DNA of 64,000 nucleotides, from assembly GCA_963757265.1 (NCBI GenBank), contig CAVWRA010000006.1:2790001-2854000 (forward strand), read 5' to 3'. A program made the translations under genes and the position numbers. This document shows positions 26,221 to 35,399 of the stretch, piece by piece (position 1 is the first letter of the stretch; each line of letters starts with the position of its first letter). The notes under the pieces are model-generated. The model was given only the letters and a program-made list of their open reading frames with translations. It did not search any database and was not told the origin of the DNA. Source of the stretch: CAIVVT01 sp963757265 (lineage in GTDB: Bacteria; Acidobacteriota; Terriglobia; Bryobacterales; Bryobacteraceae).

Positions 26221-27096
26221 ATGATCGGACGAATAATCATTGATGGACCGCCAATCCATCATCATGTTGAAGGCAGGGAAATGGAGGGTGTAGCCAGGGA
26301 TCTCCTCAGCTGCGCCTTCGAGTCATGGCCGACCGACCAACAAGCTCGATTTGTGATTACTCCTAGTGGTTTCCTCAAGTCCGACCTACCGTCGGGGTTG
26401 TCCAAGCGCTCGGGATGGGATTCTGTTGCTGGTGACTTTGCTCTCCTCCAGCGAGCCGCTGAAGCCGTTGTCCGCAGAGTGGTCTCTCCCCGCGTGTTAA
26501 AGCTCGCCAAGAGGAAAGTTGCTAGTCTGACCATTGGAATCGACCTTGGAGAATTTGACGGACAGACCGCCGAGCTGGTCGCTTTTCTCGACATGGCTGA
26601 CGGCAAGATTCTTCGATGGACTGGCAAGTCTTATCCGACGGCAGCTCAAGAGAGAACCTTGATCCAGGTCTTGGATCTTGAATCACATTGCCTTCGCTTC
26701 GAGGGCGAACGAGTGCTGATACTGGGATGTCACAGTTTGAATATGTTCAGTCCGAGGGGCTGGAACAACCAGGTCCCCGGGGGGCACCGCAGGGAGCGCT
26801 GCAGGGCAGTACGCTCCATTGTTTCCGAGTTTCGACCAACGGTAGTCCTTCACCACCCGCACACGACGGACAGCCCTCGAATCTGGATGCAGTCCTGGGC
26901 ATTCCTGCCGAACGACGTTGAGTTCAATTCATGCCTCAATGACTGGGCGTCTGGCATTTGCTTCTACCGCTGTGAAGGCGAGCGTGGCACCTTAAGAAAA
27001 GTTGCGGCGGCCACCCGGTGCCCGAGGAGCAGCCGCCTGGATCTCGTTTTCCACACGAGCGACGGCGGAACAGTTGTACCCAAGTGGCTAGAGTAG
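26221..27096 (+). CDS. Unrecognised ~291-residue protein downstream of a McrA-type head domain
   Basis: A long, well-behaved frame of an unknown family. Notable segments are MIGRIIIDGPPIHHHVEGRE, FVITPSGFLKSD, ASLTIGIDLGEF, RWTGKSYPTAAQERTLIQV, GERVLILGCHSLNMFSPRGW and VVLHHPHTTDSPRIW. The GCHSLN and HHPHTTD motifs, with conserved-looking Cys and His residues, suggest a hydrolase-like site, but that is a guess. An open extension to a TTG at 26164 overlaps the head-domain gene. The head domain upstream hints at a role in recognising or attacking foreign DNA. Confidence 0.6.
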   Translation: MIGRIIIDGPPIHHHVEGREMEGVARDLLSCAFESWPTDQQARFVITPSGFLKSDLPSGLSKRSGWDSVAGDFALLQRAAEAVVRRVVSPRVLKLAKRKVASLTIGIDLGEFDGQTAELVAFLDMADGKILRWTGKSYPTAAQERTLIQVLDLESHCLRFEGERVLILGCHSLNMFSPRGWNNQVPGGHRRERCRAVRSIVSEFRPTVVLHHPHTTDSPRIWMQSWAFLPNDVEFNSCLNDWASGICFYRCEGERGTLRKVAAATRCPRSSRLDLVFHTSDGGTVVPKWLE

Positions 27097-27302
27097 GAGT
27101 TCGCCAACCTGTTTGGATAGTTCCGCAGTTCTTCGAGTCGAGGTTGAGAATCCCACTTCTTCGCGAAGCCACTTGGCTGCAAGACGCCCAATCCACCGAA
27201 GCGATGCACCCAGTCGAAACATCCAAATGGCAATCGCTTTGCCTTTTCGCGCTGGCCGATCCCTTGACACCGCCCCCGCCGGTACGCTTTTTGTTTTCGT
27301 AA

Positions 27303-27548
27303 ATGAAGCTCGTCGTCTGCGGCAGGCCGGAGTCCCTGGTCCTGTTCCTGGAGCCACTCGGTGATGAGATCGGCGTCGAGGTTTACGAGTCGATGCTGGA
27401 CTACCGCGCGCTGAGTGTCGTCGCCGAACACGTCGCCGCCAAGCTGAACACACCGGAGGGTAGGGCGGCACTCAGGATGGCTGCAGAGGGTGCAAAGCAG
27501 AAGCTGCGCTGGCTACCGCAGGTGCGAGTGCGGCTTCCCAAAGGTTGA
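27303..27548 (+). CDS. Hypothetical 81-residue protein
   Basis: An ATG-started frame: MKLVVCGRPESLVLFLEPLG, then YESMLDYRALSVVAEHVAAK and a basic C-terminus. Composition and helix pattern are protein-like, but there is no recognised domain and a long antisense frame overlaps. It lies alone between the McrA-associated gene and a broken glycosidase-like gene. Confidence 0.35.
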   Translation: MKLVVCGRPESLVLFLEPLGDEIGVEVYESMLDYRALSVVAEHVAAKLNTPEGRAALRMAAEGAKQKLRWLPQVRVRLPKG

Positions 27549-27710
27549 GGTCGCTTAGCCGGCACCATCACCTGGAGCTTATTGATCGCCTTCAACCTCT
27601 ATTGGTGGGCAGGGGGAAAGGGGACGTCTCCTTCTTGGATTTGAACTCACAAACCTTGCCCGGCTTCCTGCTCAAGCAGCAAGTGGTCAAAACCCAATGC
27701 AGTTTTTGGA

Positions 27711-28908
27711 TTAGGACCGGCTGCGCTTGGCTACCCCGAACACGCTCTTGATGGCCTTCAGGAACTTCATCTTGTGCACCGCATCCGGTTCGAGGAAGCC
27801 TCCTTCGGTCCACTCATTCCAGGCGTAAATCGTGACCACGCGCTGGCCTGCGGGGAGTTCCGCAGCCCGCTGACGAGCTTGTTTGAGCGCTGCCTTAAAC
27901 CTCTGCGGTGAGTTGTCCCACAGCACCGGTGTGTTCGGGTATCTCTTGCCGTCGTAAGGCTCCGCGGCGGGGACGCGGGGTGTAGGATCCCAGCCCGTAG
28001 TCACATTCGGGAAGTAGGGGACTCCGTAATCGTCCTTGTGGGAGTCCCATCGGCTGAAGTACTCATCCGCCGCCCAAGCGTAGTCCGTCTTGGGAAAGTC
28101 CTTCAGTTGGATCCTGTGCACCCACACGTAGCTGGTTACACTATCTACGCCGAGCGTTCTCAGAATCTCCTTGGTATTGGGAGGAATCTGCCAGTCAATG
28201 ACATTGAGGTAGATGCCCTTTCTGCCGGCCGCCACCGTCTTCGCCCGCAAGCTGTCCAGAGCTTCTTTGGCCTGTTGTACGCCGCCCAATCCGTCAATGA
28301 AGGTCCGCAGTTGATAGATCGAGAAGTAACATCGGCCATCTATGGTCCAATAAGAATCGCTGGTGAAGTAGTCCTTCACGATATGGTCGAAGAAAGTGTC
28401 AAAAACTTCCCTGGCCTATGGCACCCGGACTGCCTGTGAGGTCGTGATTAGCCCACATCAGGGCGAATTTGACCCGTGCGCGGTTTGGCGCCTTCAGATA
28501 TCCATCGTTCAGCGCCCTTTCGAGCATCGGGCCTTTTCCCTCTGGGCCGTTCCGCCAATACCAGTCGAAAAGAAAAGCATCGACGCCATGGTCGGCCGCT
28601 GCATCGATCTTTTGCGCCATCGCCTTGGGGTCCGCTTCGTCCTGGTAGCCCCACAGCGGGACGCGCGGCTGCGGTTGCCCGGGGAAGCGCGGTTTGGCAT
28701 TCTTCAACGTCTCCCATTCCCCGTGGCTCACGGCGGGCTGCGTCTCCTCGTGCCAGTTCGGGAAGTAATAAGCCGCCACCTGGATGCGCTGCTCCCCGGA
28801 CGCTTTTTCGGCGCCATAGGCGTGGATGGATAACATTCCCAGCAGCACGGCGCCGCAGATGCCGGCCGGGAGGATTCCGGAGAACACACTCCTGTTGCGG
28901 GTGATCAT
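27711..28908 (-). pseudogene. GH99/WbsX-like exported glycosidase-like protein, broken near 28400
   Basis: The 5' part (from 28908) has a signal peptide and VAAYYFPNWHEETQPAVSHG, VPLWGYQDEADPKAMAQKI and VDAFLFDWYWRNG, the start of the GH99-like/WbsX TIM-barrel family. It runs into a stop after HDLTGSPGAIGQGSF. In another frame the protein resumes at EVFDTFFDHIVKDYF and ends with VVTIYAWNEWTEGGFLEPD, the conserved C-terminal motif. About 20-30 residues seem to be lost around the break. Members act on mannans or in polysaccharide synthesis; this copy is inactive as written. Confidence 0.75.
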
Positions 28909-29057
28909 TCTGATCTCCTAGGATGTCTTCTCCATTCTCATCTTCGAATCGGAATTTCTCTTTTGACACCCAGTTTCCGATTAGCATATCAGGAGCGCCG
29001 ACTTTTGATCCTCCGAATTGGAGGTTTTTGGTGCTTTTTCTTCGGGAGCCGTCCCTT

Positions 29058-29176
29058 GGCTCCGCCCAGCGCCAATTTCGCCAGCAGGAAAAACTCGAAA
29101 CTGGGAAGCTGCTCCTTTTCAGTGATTTCCGCAAACACGTCTCCGATCCTCACCTCCCTGGTCTCAAAATTTCGCC
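29058..29176 (-). repeat. Dispersed ~120-bp repeat, copy B
   Basis: Counterpart of 22043-22162. On the minus strand it reads VRIGDVFAEITEKEQLPSFE followed by FFLLAKLALGGA without stops. It lies between the broken GH99-like gene and a long inverted repeat. Confidence 0.55.
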
Positions 29177-29241
29177 GCTCCCATCGCCTCTCTTTACCAG
29201 CTCGTCCCTGCCGTTCGCCTCCAGCCGCATGCAAGCACAGT

Positions 29242-29324
29242 GGAACAACTGGAACAGGTTCTCCACTGCCGCCTACAGGAAAACTCTTTGCGTTGGGGTG
29301 TGTGTTGGCTGTTCCAGTTGTTTC
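29242..29324. repeat. Inverted repeat with 16-bp arms
   Basis: GGAACAACTGGAACAG at 29242-29257 is matched 15 of 16 by the reverse complement at 29309-29324 (CTGTTCCAGTTGTTTC), with 51 bp between. It lies just upstream of a truncated GTPase gene. No run of T follows, so it is not a simple terminator. Confidence 0.6.
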
Positions 29325-29439
29325 GTAGGCAGAAGCCGTGTGGTTCCGGCCAATACGTTCCCTTAACCTCGGGCGCCTCTTGTCTTCTCTTCTCGGCTTG
29401 CTGCCTGCTCAAGGGCGTCGTACACCCGCACCATCGCTT

Positions 29440-30147
29440 CGGTATCCTGCCTGCAGTATCGGACCGGCCAACGCAGGTAAGTCCAGCCTGGTCCGCGCCC
29501 TCACCCACGCCCGCCCCGAAGTCGGGGAGTTTCCATTCACGACGCGCCTGCCCACGCCGGGCATGATGTACTTTGAGAACGTTCCGATCCAACTCATCGA
29601 CTTGCCGCCCATCTCCGCCGACTTCGCCGAACTGTGGCTGCCGCAAGCCATACGCCACGCCAACACCAGCGTGCTTGTTGTGGATGTGAACGATGCCGAA
29701 GATCTGGAGGAGATCGAACTCATCGAGGCCGACCTGCGCGACTGGCATTGCCCGCCGCCGCAGTTGCTCGCCTGCAACAAGGTGGACAAGCCCGGCGGGG
29801 CCGGCAGCTTTGACGCGTTGGCGGACCTTTTTCGCGACCGCTACCGCACCATCCCCGTTTCGGCCGCCACGGGCCAGGGCTGCGCCGGCTTCGCGCGGGC
29901 GGTCTTCGATTTGCTCGAAGTGGTTCGTGTCTACACCAAGCCGCCCGGAAAGACAGCCGAACTGGAAAGGCCCTATGTGCTGAGGAGGGGAGCCACGGTG
30001 CTGGATGCCGCCCGTCAAGTCCACAAGGATTTCGCTGAGCACCTGCGTTTCGCGCGCCTGTATCGTCGCGACGGTAGTCACGACGGCATGATGGTCGAAC
30101 GTCACCATACCGTCCAGGACGAGGACATTCTCGAATTCCACCTTTGA
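29440..30147 (+). pseudogene. Obg/DRG-like GTPase with TGS domain, N-terminally truncated
   Basis: From about 29460 the frame contains G1 GPANAGKSSLVRALTHARPE, the G2 region FPFTTRLPTPGMM, a modified G3 (IDLPPIS), G4 NKVD and a C-terminal TGS domain (VLRRGATVLDAARQVHKDFA, DGMMVERHHTVQDEDILEF). The N-terminal coiled-coil region of about 110 residues usual for this family is missing, replaced by unrelated sequence, so no proper start exists. The C-terminus is complete. Confidence 0.75.
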
Positions 30148-30301
30148 TTGGAGGCGCGCGAATCCCAGCAACGGAGATCGTGGGAACTGGCATGGTCGGC
30201 TGTGCGATTACCAACCAACTTCCCGGCGGACAGGTCCGGTGCATGACAGGCGGGCGTCAGCTACCGTTGGCTAGTGCTGTAAACAGCGAAAAGCATCACC
30301 G

Positions 30302-32398
30302 TTAATGAGCTGCCCGGCGCGGATCAATGGCCACCTTAGTCGGCGAATCCGGCAGATGCACAAGGGGCCCAGGTCGCCGGAGGGGACCTGTGGAGTCGCC
30401 GAGCAAATCGTGCAGAAAGTGCTTTTCGGTCGAGATTTCGGGGAGCCGTCCCGAGAAGAACCAGGTCATGGTCAGCGCATCCAGATCGACATCAATCGAC
30501 ATATCCGCATAGCCGCCCTTCAGGTCGAACCCGAAGAACTTCTGCCAGGCGTCAAGGTCCAGACGTAGCATCACGCCACCGCTATCAGGGACCCAGTTCA
30601 GCCCTCGTCCCACCGACTGAGACTCGTCGCTGACCTCGCCCCAATCCTTCAAGTACAGGTTGCCGTCCGCCGTGTTGTCCCGGTTGGGAAGGTCAATGGC
30701 CTTGCCGCAACGGTAGAAGATGTTGTTCAGTACCCTGTTCGCGCGGCAGGTGCCGCCGCGCGAACCGACGACTCGTGACTCAACAGTCCGTAACTTGATT
30801 GCCGCATCCTGGGTCAATCCGATCAAGTTATGGGCGACCACGGTTTCGTCGCTTCCATCCACAGTAATGCCCCATCCGCCGTGACCCGGCATGTTGAATG
30901 AGCCGCCGCCTTTCCCCTCCGTCGCCTTCCAGATGATGTTGTCATCGAGCATGTTGGCTTCGTGTGAGGCTTCCAGGTAAATCCCGCCGCGCAGCGTCTC
31001 GAGCGTGTCGCCCATAATGTTGGCGGTCACCCGAGTATTGCTGTTCAGGTAGTCCAGCCAGATAGCTTCAGAGTGAATCAAGTGCCGGATGACGTTGTTC
31101 CGCAGCAGGCAGTTTTTGGTCGTATGCAGTTTGATACCACCTGTCTCCCAGGTCAGCTCGACATCCTGCCAGCCCACATGCTCGATGAGATTTGACTCCA
31201 GCAAAGAGTCCTGAACTCCCATTCCCGCAATCCCGCAGACCCCGGCGTCGTCGATGTGATTTCGACGCACAATCGTATGACCGACTACTTCTGGCGACGT
31301 CATATCCCAGTCCTGCGCTCCGATGTCAAGCGCCACTGAGTTCGCGTGCCGTAGGGTGCAGTCTTCGATGATCCAGTGGTTCCCGCGGCTGGCGGAGACC
31401 ATGCCGCGCTGGGGGACCGGGAAGGCGTTGGCAGCGTGCTCGAATGTCAGACCCTTGACCCGAATGTAGTTCAAACCGCGCGTCCGGGGAGCGAACACCT
31501 GCTCCTGAATCACAAGCTCAACTTCGTGCTGGGCTGGATCCGCATCCCCAGGCAGGCGCACGTGGATCATCAGCCCGTCGTGCTCACACCAGAAGGCGCC
31601 ATCGTGCTGGCCGAGTTCCCGGTACAACTCCACCTGCTCCAACCGTTTCCCGTCCACGAATACCGCGCCGCGCCGGAACAAATGGCGCCGCAATTCCTCC
31701 GGCTTGGGTTTCAGGTAGACACGATCCTGCATCATGTTGACCATGCCGAATGGGTTGTAACCTTGGAAATCCAGGTCGTCGAGACGGCGCTGGTAGATCT
31801 TGACAGCCGCTCGACCCGATGCAGGGAGCTCGAGCTGGAAGCTCGTAGATCGCTCCCAGCCGCTCCTCACCACACGCGAGCCTTTGACGACAACCGCGGC
31901 GCCGGGCGCCGCCTCGTAGCTGATCATTTTGTCCGGGCCGGCTCCGCCTCGCGCTGGGTCGATACGTTCACGATAAACGCCCGTCATGATGACAACGCGC
32001 TCGCCCGGCTGCAACAACTCCGCCGCCCTGCTTATCGTGAGAAAGGGAAGCTCCCGGGTGCCCGGATTCGAATCCGCGGCCCGGGGATTCAGGTTGTCCA
32101 CAAAATAGGTCTTCGAGAATTGGAGCGGCTGTTCCCAGGAAACGAACTCACGCCCGTCCGGCAGCAGCACACCAGTTCGAACCTCTCCGCGCGCCACGGA
32201 TTCTTGGTTGGGGCCGCAAAGGTAAAGCAGTGCGACGATCAGTAGTCGCAAGGCCGGGAAGGCGGGTTCCAATCGGCGTGTTTTCTCGAATCCGGGGAGA
32301 TTTGAGGAAATGCTTGGTATCAGAAACCCAGCCTGCCGGTTCTGTTCTCCCAGAGAATGCAGGTCGTTGGCGGAATGTTCCGGCTTCGGCAGCTCCAT
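30302..32398 (-). CDS. Secreted right-handed parallel beta-helix protein
   Basis: A 698-residue protein. A hydrophobic export segment (ALRLLIVALLYLCG, ~residues 50-65) lies after an unusually long N-terminal stretch, so the true start may be internal. Then a pectate-lyase-like beta-helix begins with SNPGTRELPFLTISRAAELL and RVVIMTGVYRERI. Many right-handed coil repeats follow (GHTIVRRNHIDDAGVCGIAG, NCLLRNNVIRHLIHSEAIWL, GIYLEASHEANMLDDNIIWK). Such proteins are often polysaccharide lyases, isomerases or glycosidases acting outside the cell. No specific catalytic triad is evident to me. This is the largest intact gene within the debris region. Confidence 0.8.
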   Translation of the reverse strand: MELPKPEHSANDLHSLGEQNRQAGFLIPSISSNLPGFEKTRRLEPAFPALRLLIVALLYLCGPNQESVARGEVRTGVLLPDGREFVSWEQPLQFSKTYFVDNLNPRAADSNPGTRELPFLTISRAAELLQPGERVVIMTGVYRERIDPARGGAGPDKMISYEAAPGAAVVVKGSRVVRSGWERSTSFQLELPASGRAAVKIYQRRLDDLDFQGYNPFGMVNMMQDRVYLKPKPEELRRHLFRRGAVFVDGKRLEQVELYRELGQHDGAFWCEHDGLMIHVRLPGDADPAQHEVELVIQEQVFAPRTRGLNYIRVKGLTFEHAANAFPVPQRGMVSASRGNHWIIEDCTLRHANSVALDIGAQDWDMTSPEVVGHTIVRRNHIDDAGVCGIAGMGVQDSLLESNLIEHVGWQDVELTWETGGIKLHTTKNCLLRNNVIRHLIHSEAIWLDYLNSNTRVTANIMGDTLETLRGGIYLEASHEANMLDDNIIWKATEGKGGGSFNMPGHGGWGITVDGSDETVVAHNLIGLTQDAAIKLRTVESRVVGSRGGTCRANRVLNNIFYRCGKAIDLPNRDNTADGNLYLKDWGEVSDESQSVGRGLNWVPDSGGVMLRLDLDAWQKFFGFDLKGGYADMSIDVDLDALTMTWFFSGRLPEISTEKHFLHDLLGDSTGPLRRPGPLVHLPDSPTKVAIDPRRAAH

Positions 32399-32689
32399 GG
32401 CGACATCCTTTGGCCATCTAATCTAGCGCAAATGCTGATGGGTAGGGCGCAAAGGTCCATAAGTCGGGCTAACTCGACCGGGGCTCACCAGACCGCGAGA
32501 GCGTCGTTGATGATAGCAAACCGGACCGGGAATCGGATGGTGCCTGACTCGCCTTTGCCGGCCTGGAGATAGTTGCCCAGGGAAATCTCCCAGCCGAAAC
32601 CAGCTGAGGACTAACATCGGGCCTGGTACAGAAAAGCCGGGCCGATCAATCGCCCTGTCGCTCGACCTCCGCAAAGGTGAGGTGATTTC

Positions 32690-33343
32690 ATGTACAACCC
32701 TAACCACCTGCACGACGTCTTGGTCTATGTCCTCGGTCCCACAGCCTTGTGGACTATGAACGACTGTCCGCTTCGCGTCATGCTCTCCGCCACTGCGATG
32801 AACGGACGTAATTGGTTCTTCGTCAGAGATAATCCCAAGAACGCCCGAACCACTGGATCGGTGAAGTTGATCGACGCCGCCGTTGCCTCCGCCTGCGCCC
32901 CCACCTACTTCGATCACTGGTCCATCGACGGCCTCAACGGCCAGACCATTCGCTTCTTCGATGGCGGCGTCGGCGGCACCGCCAACCCAGCCTACCAAGC
33001 CTGTGTGGAAGCCTTCGAATACGACGGGTTCACGCCCGCGGACACCCGCGTCGTGTCTCTCGGGACGGGCTACTGTCCCAGCTCCGACGATTCGCCCAGT
33101 GGCCTGCTCGCCACCATCGGGTGGACCACCAGCACGCTCGTCGATACCTCCGAGGACTGGGTGGTTGACGCCGTGAACCGACTGTGGCCCGGCATCTTGC
33201 GCAGCTTCAACCCGCTCCTGCCCCGCGACATTGACGAAGCCGACCTCGACGCCATCCCCACGCTCCTCGAAATCGGCAACCAACTCGCGGCAACACTGGA
33301 CTGGCACCAGATTCTGGCTAAGGCGCAAGGCGCCGCCGGGTGA
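32690..33343 (+). pseudogene. Patatin-like phospholipase, C-terminal fragment
   Basis: The frame covers the second half of a patatin domain: VKLIDAAVASACAPTYFDHW and FFDGGVGGTANPAYQACVEA, where DGG supplies the catalytic aspartate. The oxyanion loop (GGGxRG) and nucleophile (GxSxG) that should precede are missing, so the fragment cannot be active. A minus-strand open frame over the same DNA has no sensible protein features. Confidence 0.7.
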
Positions 33344-33515
33344 TCCTCCGGGGCTGGTCCGCAAGGTTGTCGAGTGCAATTAGGCCCGAATGGAATCCAG
33401 CAATGTAGCGCGCCGGGTCCCGTCCGGCCGGTACCGTAGCGGTGGGGCGGTGCACTTCGTCAACCCAGACGTAGAACTCCTTCCCCGTCGTTCCGAGACG
33501 GCCTGCTAGCTCAGT

Positions 33516-35234
33516 TCAAAGGGCAGGCAAAGCAGCGATTTTCCGAATTCGCTGGCCTTCCTTGATCATATAAATGGCATCTGCAGGAACGTTCGCGAAT
33601 TCCTGTTTCAGGCCGCTCGGCCATTCAACTTGCACTTTGCTCAGGATGGCGTCGCGCCCGAGACCGAAATGCAGGCGTGTGTCATCGGTGGAATTGTAGC
33701 CGCCTCCCGCGTGCACCTCATCGATCTGCGTCATTTGCGCGGTGACGACACGCACGCGCGCGCCGATTGCCGCGGCGTTACTTTTCGTACCAATCAGCCG
33801 GAACACGACGCGATGATTCTCATTGGCCGTCTCATTCAGAAAAACGGAGGGTGGGGCGCCCGCGTTGAAGACGACCACATCCAAATTGCCATCATTGTTA
33901 ATGTCACCAAACGCCGTGCCCCGGCGGGAGCGGAGCGGCCCGTCGTTCAGACCGGCCGCATCCGCAATCTCCTCAAAAGTGCGGTTGCTTAAATTGCGGA
34001 AAAGTCGCAAGGGCTCTACAAAACGCGCTTCGCCGGGAATGGTATCCATGAGCGTCGTAAAATTGCCATTGGCGACGACGATGTCCGGCCATCCGTCATT
34101 GTCAAAATCTCCGAATCCCGTCCCCCACTTCACTAGCGCGGTTGTCAAGCTAGCAATTTTGGCCTGAGCGGCGATGTCATCGAAATTGCCGCCGCGATTC
34201 CAATACAGGCTCGCGGGCTGATTGGCGAAACGAGTAACCACGAGATCGAGCTTTCCATCGCGATCCACGTCGCCAAAGCTAGCGGCCATATTTCCATAAA
34301 TCTCGCCCGACGGCCCCAGCCCCGTTCCGGTGGTGAGGCCCACCTCTTCAAACGTGCCGTCGCGATTGTTGTGATAGAGGAAGTTCTGGCCGTCATCATT
34401 GGCGACGAAGAGATCCGGCCAGCCGTCGCCATCGTAGTCGCCCCAAACCACGCCCATGCCGTGGAGCTTGTGCGCATTATCGACGCCAGCCTTCACTGAA
34501 ACATCTTCAAAAGTCCCGTCGCCGCGATTGCGGAACAGGAAGTCCGTCTCCCCTTCCATGGCGTTCGGAAATTCCACGGGCACACCTTTGTAACTGGCGG
34601 ATTTGGCGAGGTCGGGCAAGCGCCAAGGGTCGGTCTTCACATATCGTGCGACGAACAGGTCGAGCCGTCCGTCGCGATCGTAATCGGCCCAGGCCGCGCC
34701 TGTGCTGAAGCCACCCACTTCGAGCCCCGCTTTCTTCGTCACATCCTCGAATTTGCAATGGCCCAGATTGTGGTAAAGAACATTGTGCCCGTAACCAGTC
34801 ACATACAAGTCTGGCAGGCCGTCATTGTCATAGTCCCCCACCGCAATGGCCATGCCCCAGCCTTTGGTGGTCAGCCCGGCAGACCTCGTGATGTCCGTGA
34901 AATGCAGCGTGGGTGAATTGGCGTCTTGATGGTACAGCGTCAGCATCAGATCGCCGCCTTGCAGATATTGCTCGATCGTGGAATCGTTGGTGACCACAAT
35001 GTCCAGCCTGCCATCATTGTCGCAGTCGAACAGAGCTACGCCGCCACCCGCCATTGTGTCGAGAACGTAGTGGCGATCGAGGCGCGTGTGGGGCACGGTT
35101 GTGAGGCCGGCTGGCGAGGCCACATCTCGAAAATGCAGGTGCGCTTCCGAATGGGGAGTGGCAGCGTTCCTGAGTGGAGTTATACAAAGCAGAGCCGCGA
35201 GCACAAGGCAAATAAAGGTTGCCGAACGGGACAT
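33516..35234 (-). CDS. CRTAC1-family FG-GAP/VCBS protein with ASPIC/UnbV domain
   Basis: A 572-residue exported protein. A signal peptide (ATFICLVLAALLCITPL) is followed by a seven-bladed integrin-like propeller of FG-GAP/VCBS repeats, each with a calcium-type loop such as ALFDCDNDGRLDIVVTN, VGDYDNDGLPDLYVTGYG and WGDYDGDGWPDLFVANDDG. The C-terminal ASPIC/UnbV domain is clear (GARVRVVTAQMTQIDEVHAG, KVQVEWPSGLKQEFANV). Such proteins are common next to TPR proteins and TonB receptors in Acidobacteriota, probably binding extracellular or periplasmic ligands. The gene lies 165 bp downstream of the TPR gene, same strand. Confidence 0.9.
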   Translation of the reverse strand: MSRSATFICLVLAALLCITPLRNAATPHSEAHLHFRDVASPAGLTTVPHTRLDRHYVLDTMAGGGVALFDCDNDGRLDIVVTNDSTIEQYLQGGDLMLTLYHQDANSPTLHFTDITRSAGLTTKGWGMAIAVGDYDNDGLPDLYVTGYGHNVLYHNLGHCKFEDVTKKAGLEVGGFSTGAAWADYDRDGRLDLFVARYVKTDPWRLPDLAKSASYKGVPVEFPNAMEGETDFLFRNRGDGTFEDVSVKAGVDNAHKLHGMGVVWGDYDGDGWPDLFVANDDGQNFLYHNNRDGTFEEVGLTTGTGLGPSGEIYGNMAASFGDVDRDGKLDLVVTRFANQPASLYWNRGGNFDDIAAQAKIASLTTALVKWGTGFGDFDNDGWPDIVVANGNFTTLMDTIPGEARFVEPLRLFRNLSNRTFEEIADAAGLNDGPLRSRRGTAFGDINNDGNLDVVVFNAGAPPSVFLNETANENHRVVFRLIGTKSNAAAIGARVRVVTAQMTQIDEVHAGGGYNSTDDTRLHFGLGRDAILSKVQVEWPSGLKQEFANVPADAIYMIKEGQRIRKIAALPAL

Positions 35235-35399
35235 GAGGCCGCCAGAAGTATAGCAAACCAGCGCCAGCGGGAGTCCGGCGGCAGATTGCAGTCAATGCAC
35301 GACACCTGTTGCTCGGACTGCCGGCCCTCACGGCCGGCCGGATTGCGCGACTGGCAACCGATTTTGTCTGCTTGTCTTTTTAATTCCGGCTGCGCCGGG

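Noticed and set aside
31834..31845. GGAAGCTCGT matching the end of selC as a possible second attachment site
   Set aside because: Only ten bases, inside the intact beta-helix gene, outside the element; chance match.
32423..33379. Minus-strand 318-residue open frame over the patatin fragment
   Set aside because: Gly/Val-rich antisense frame; the plus strand carries the DGG and surrounding patatin motifs.
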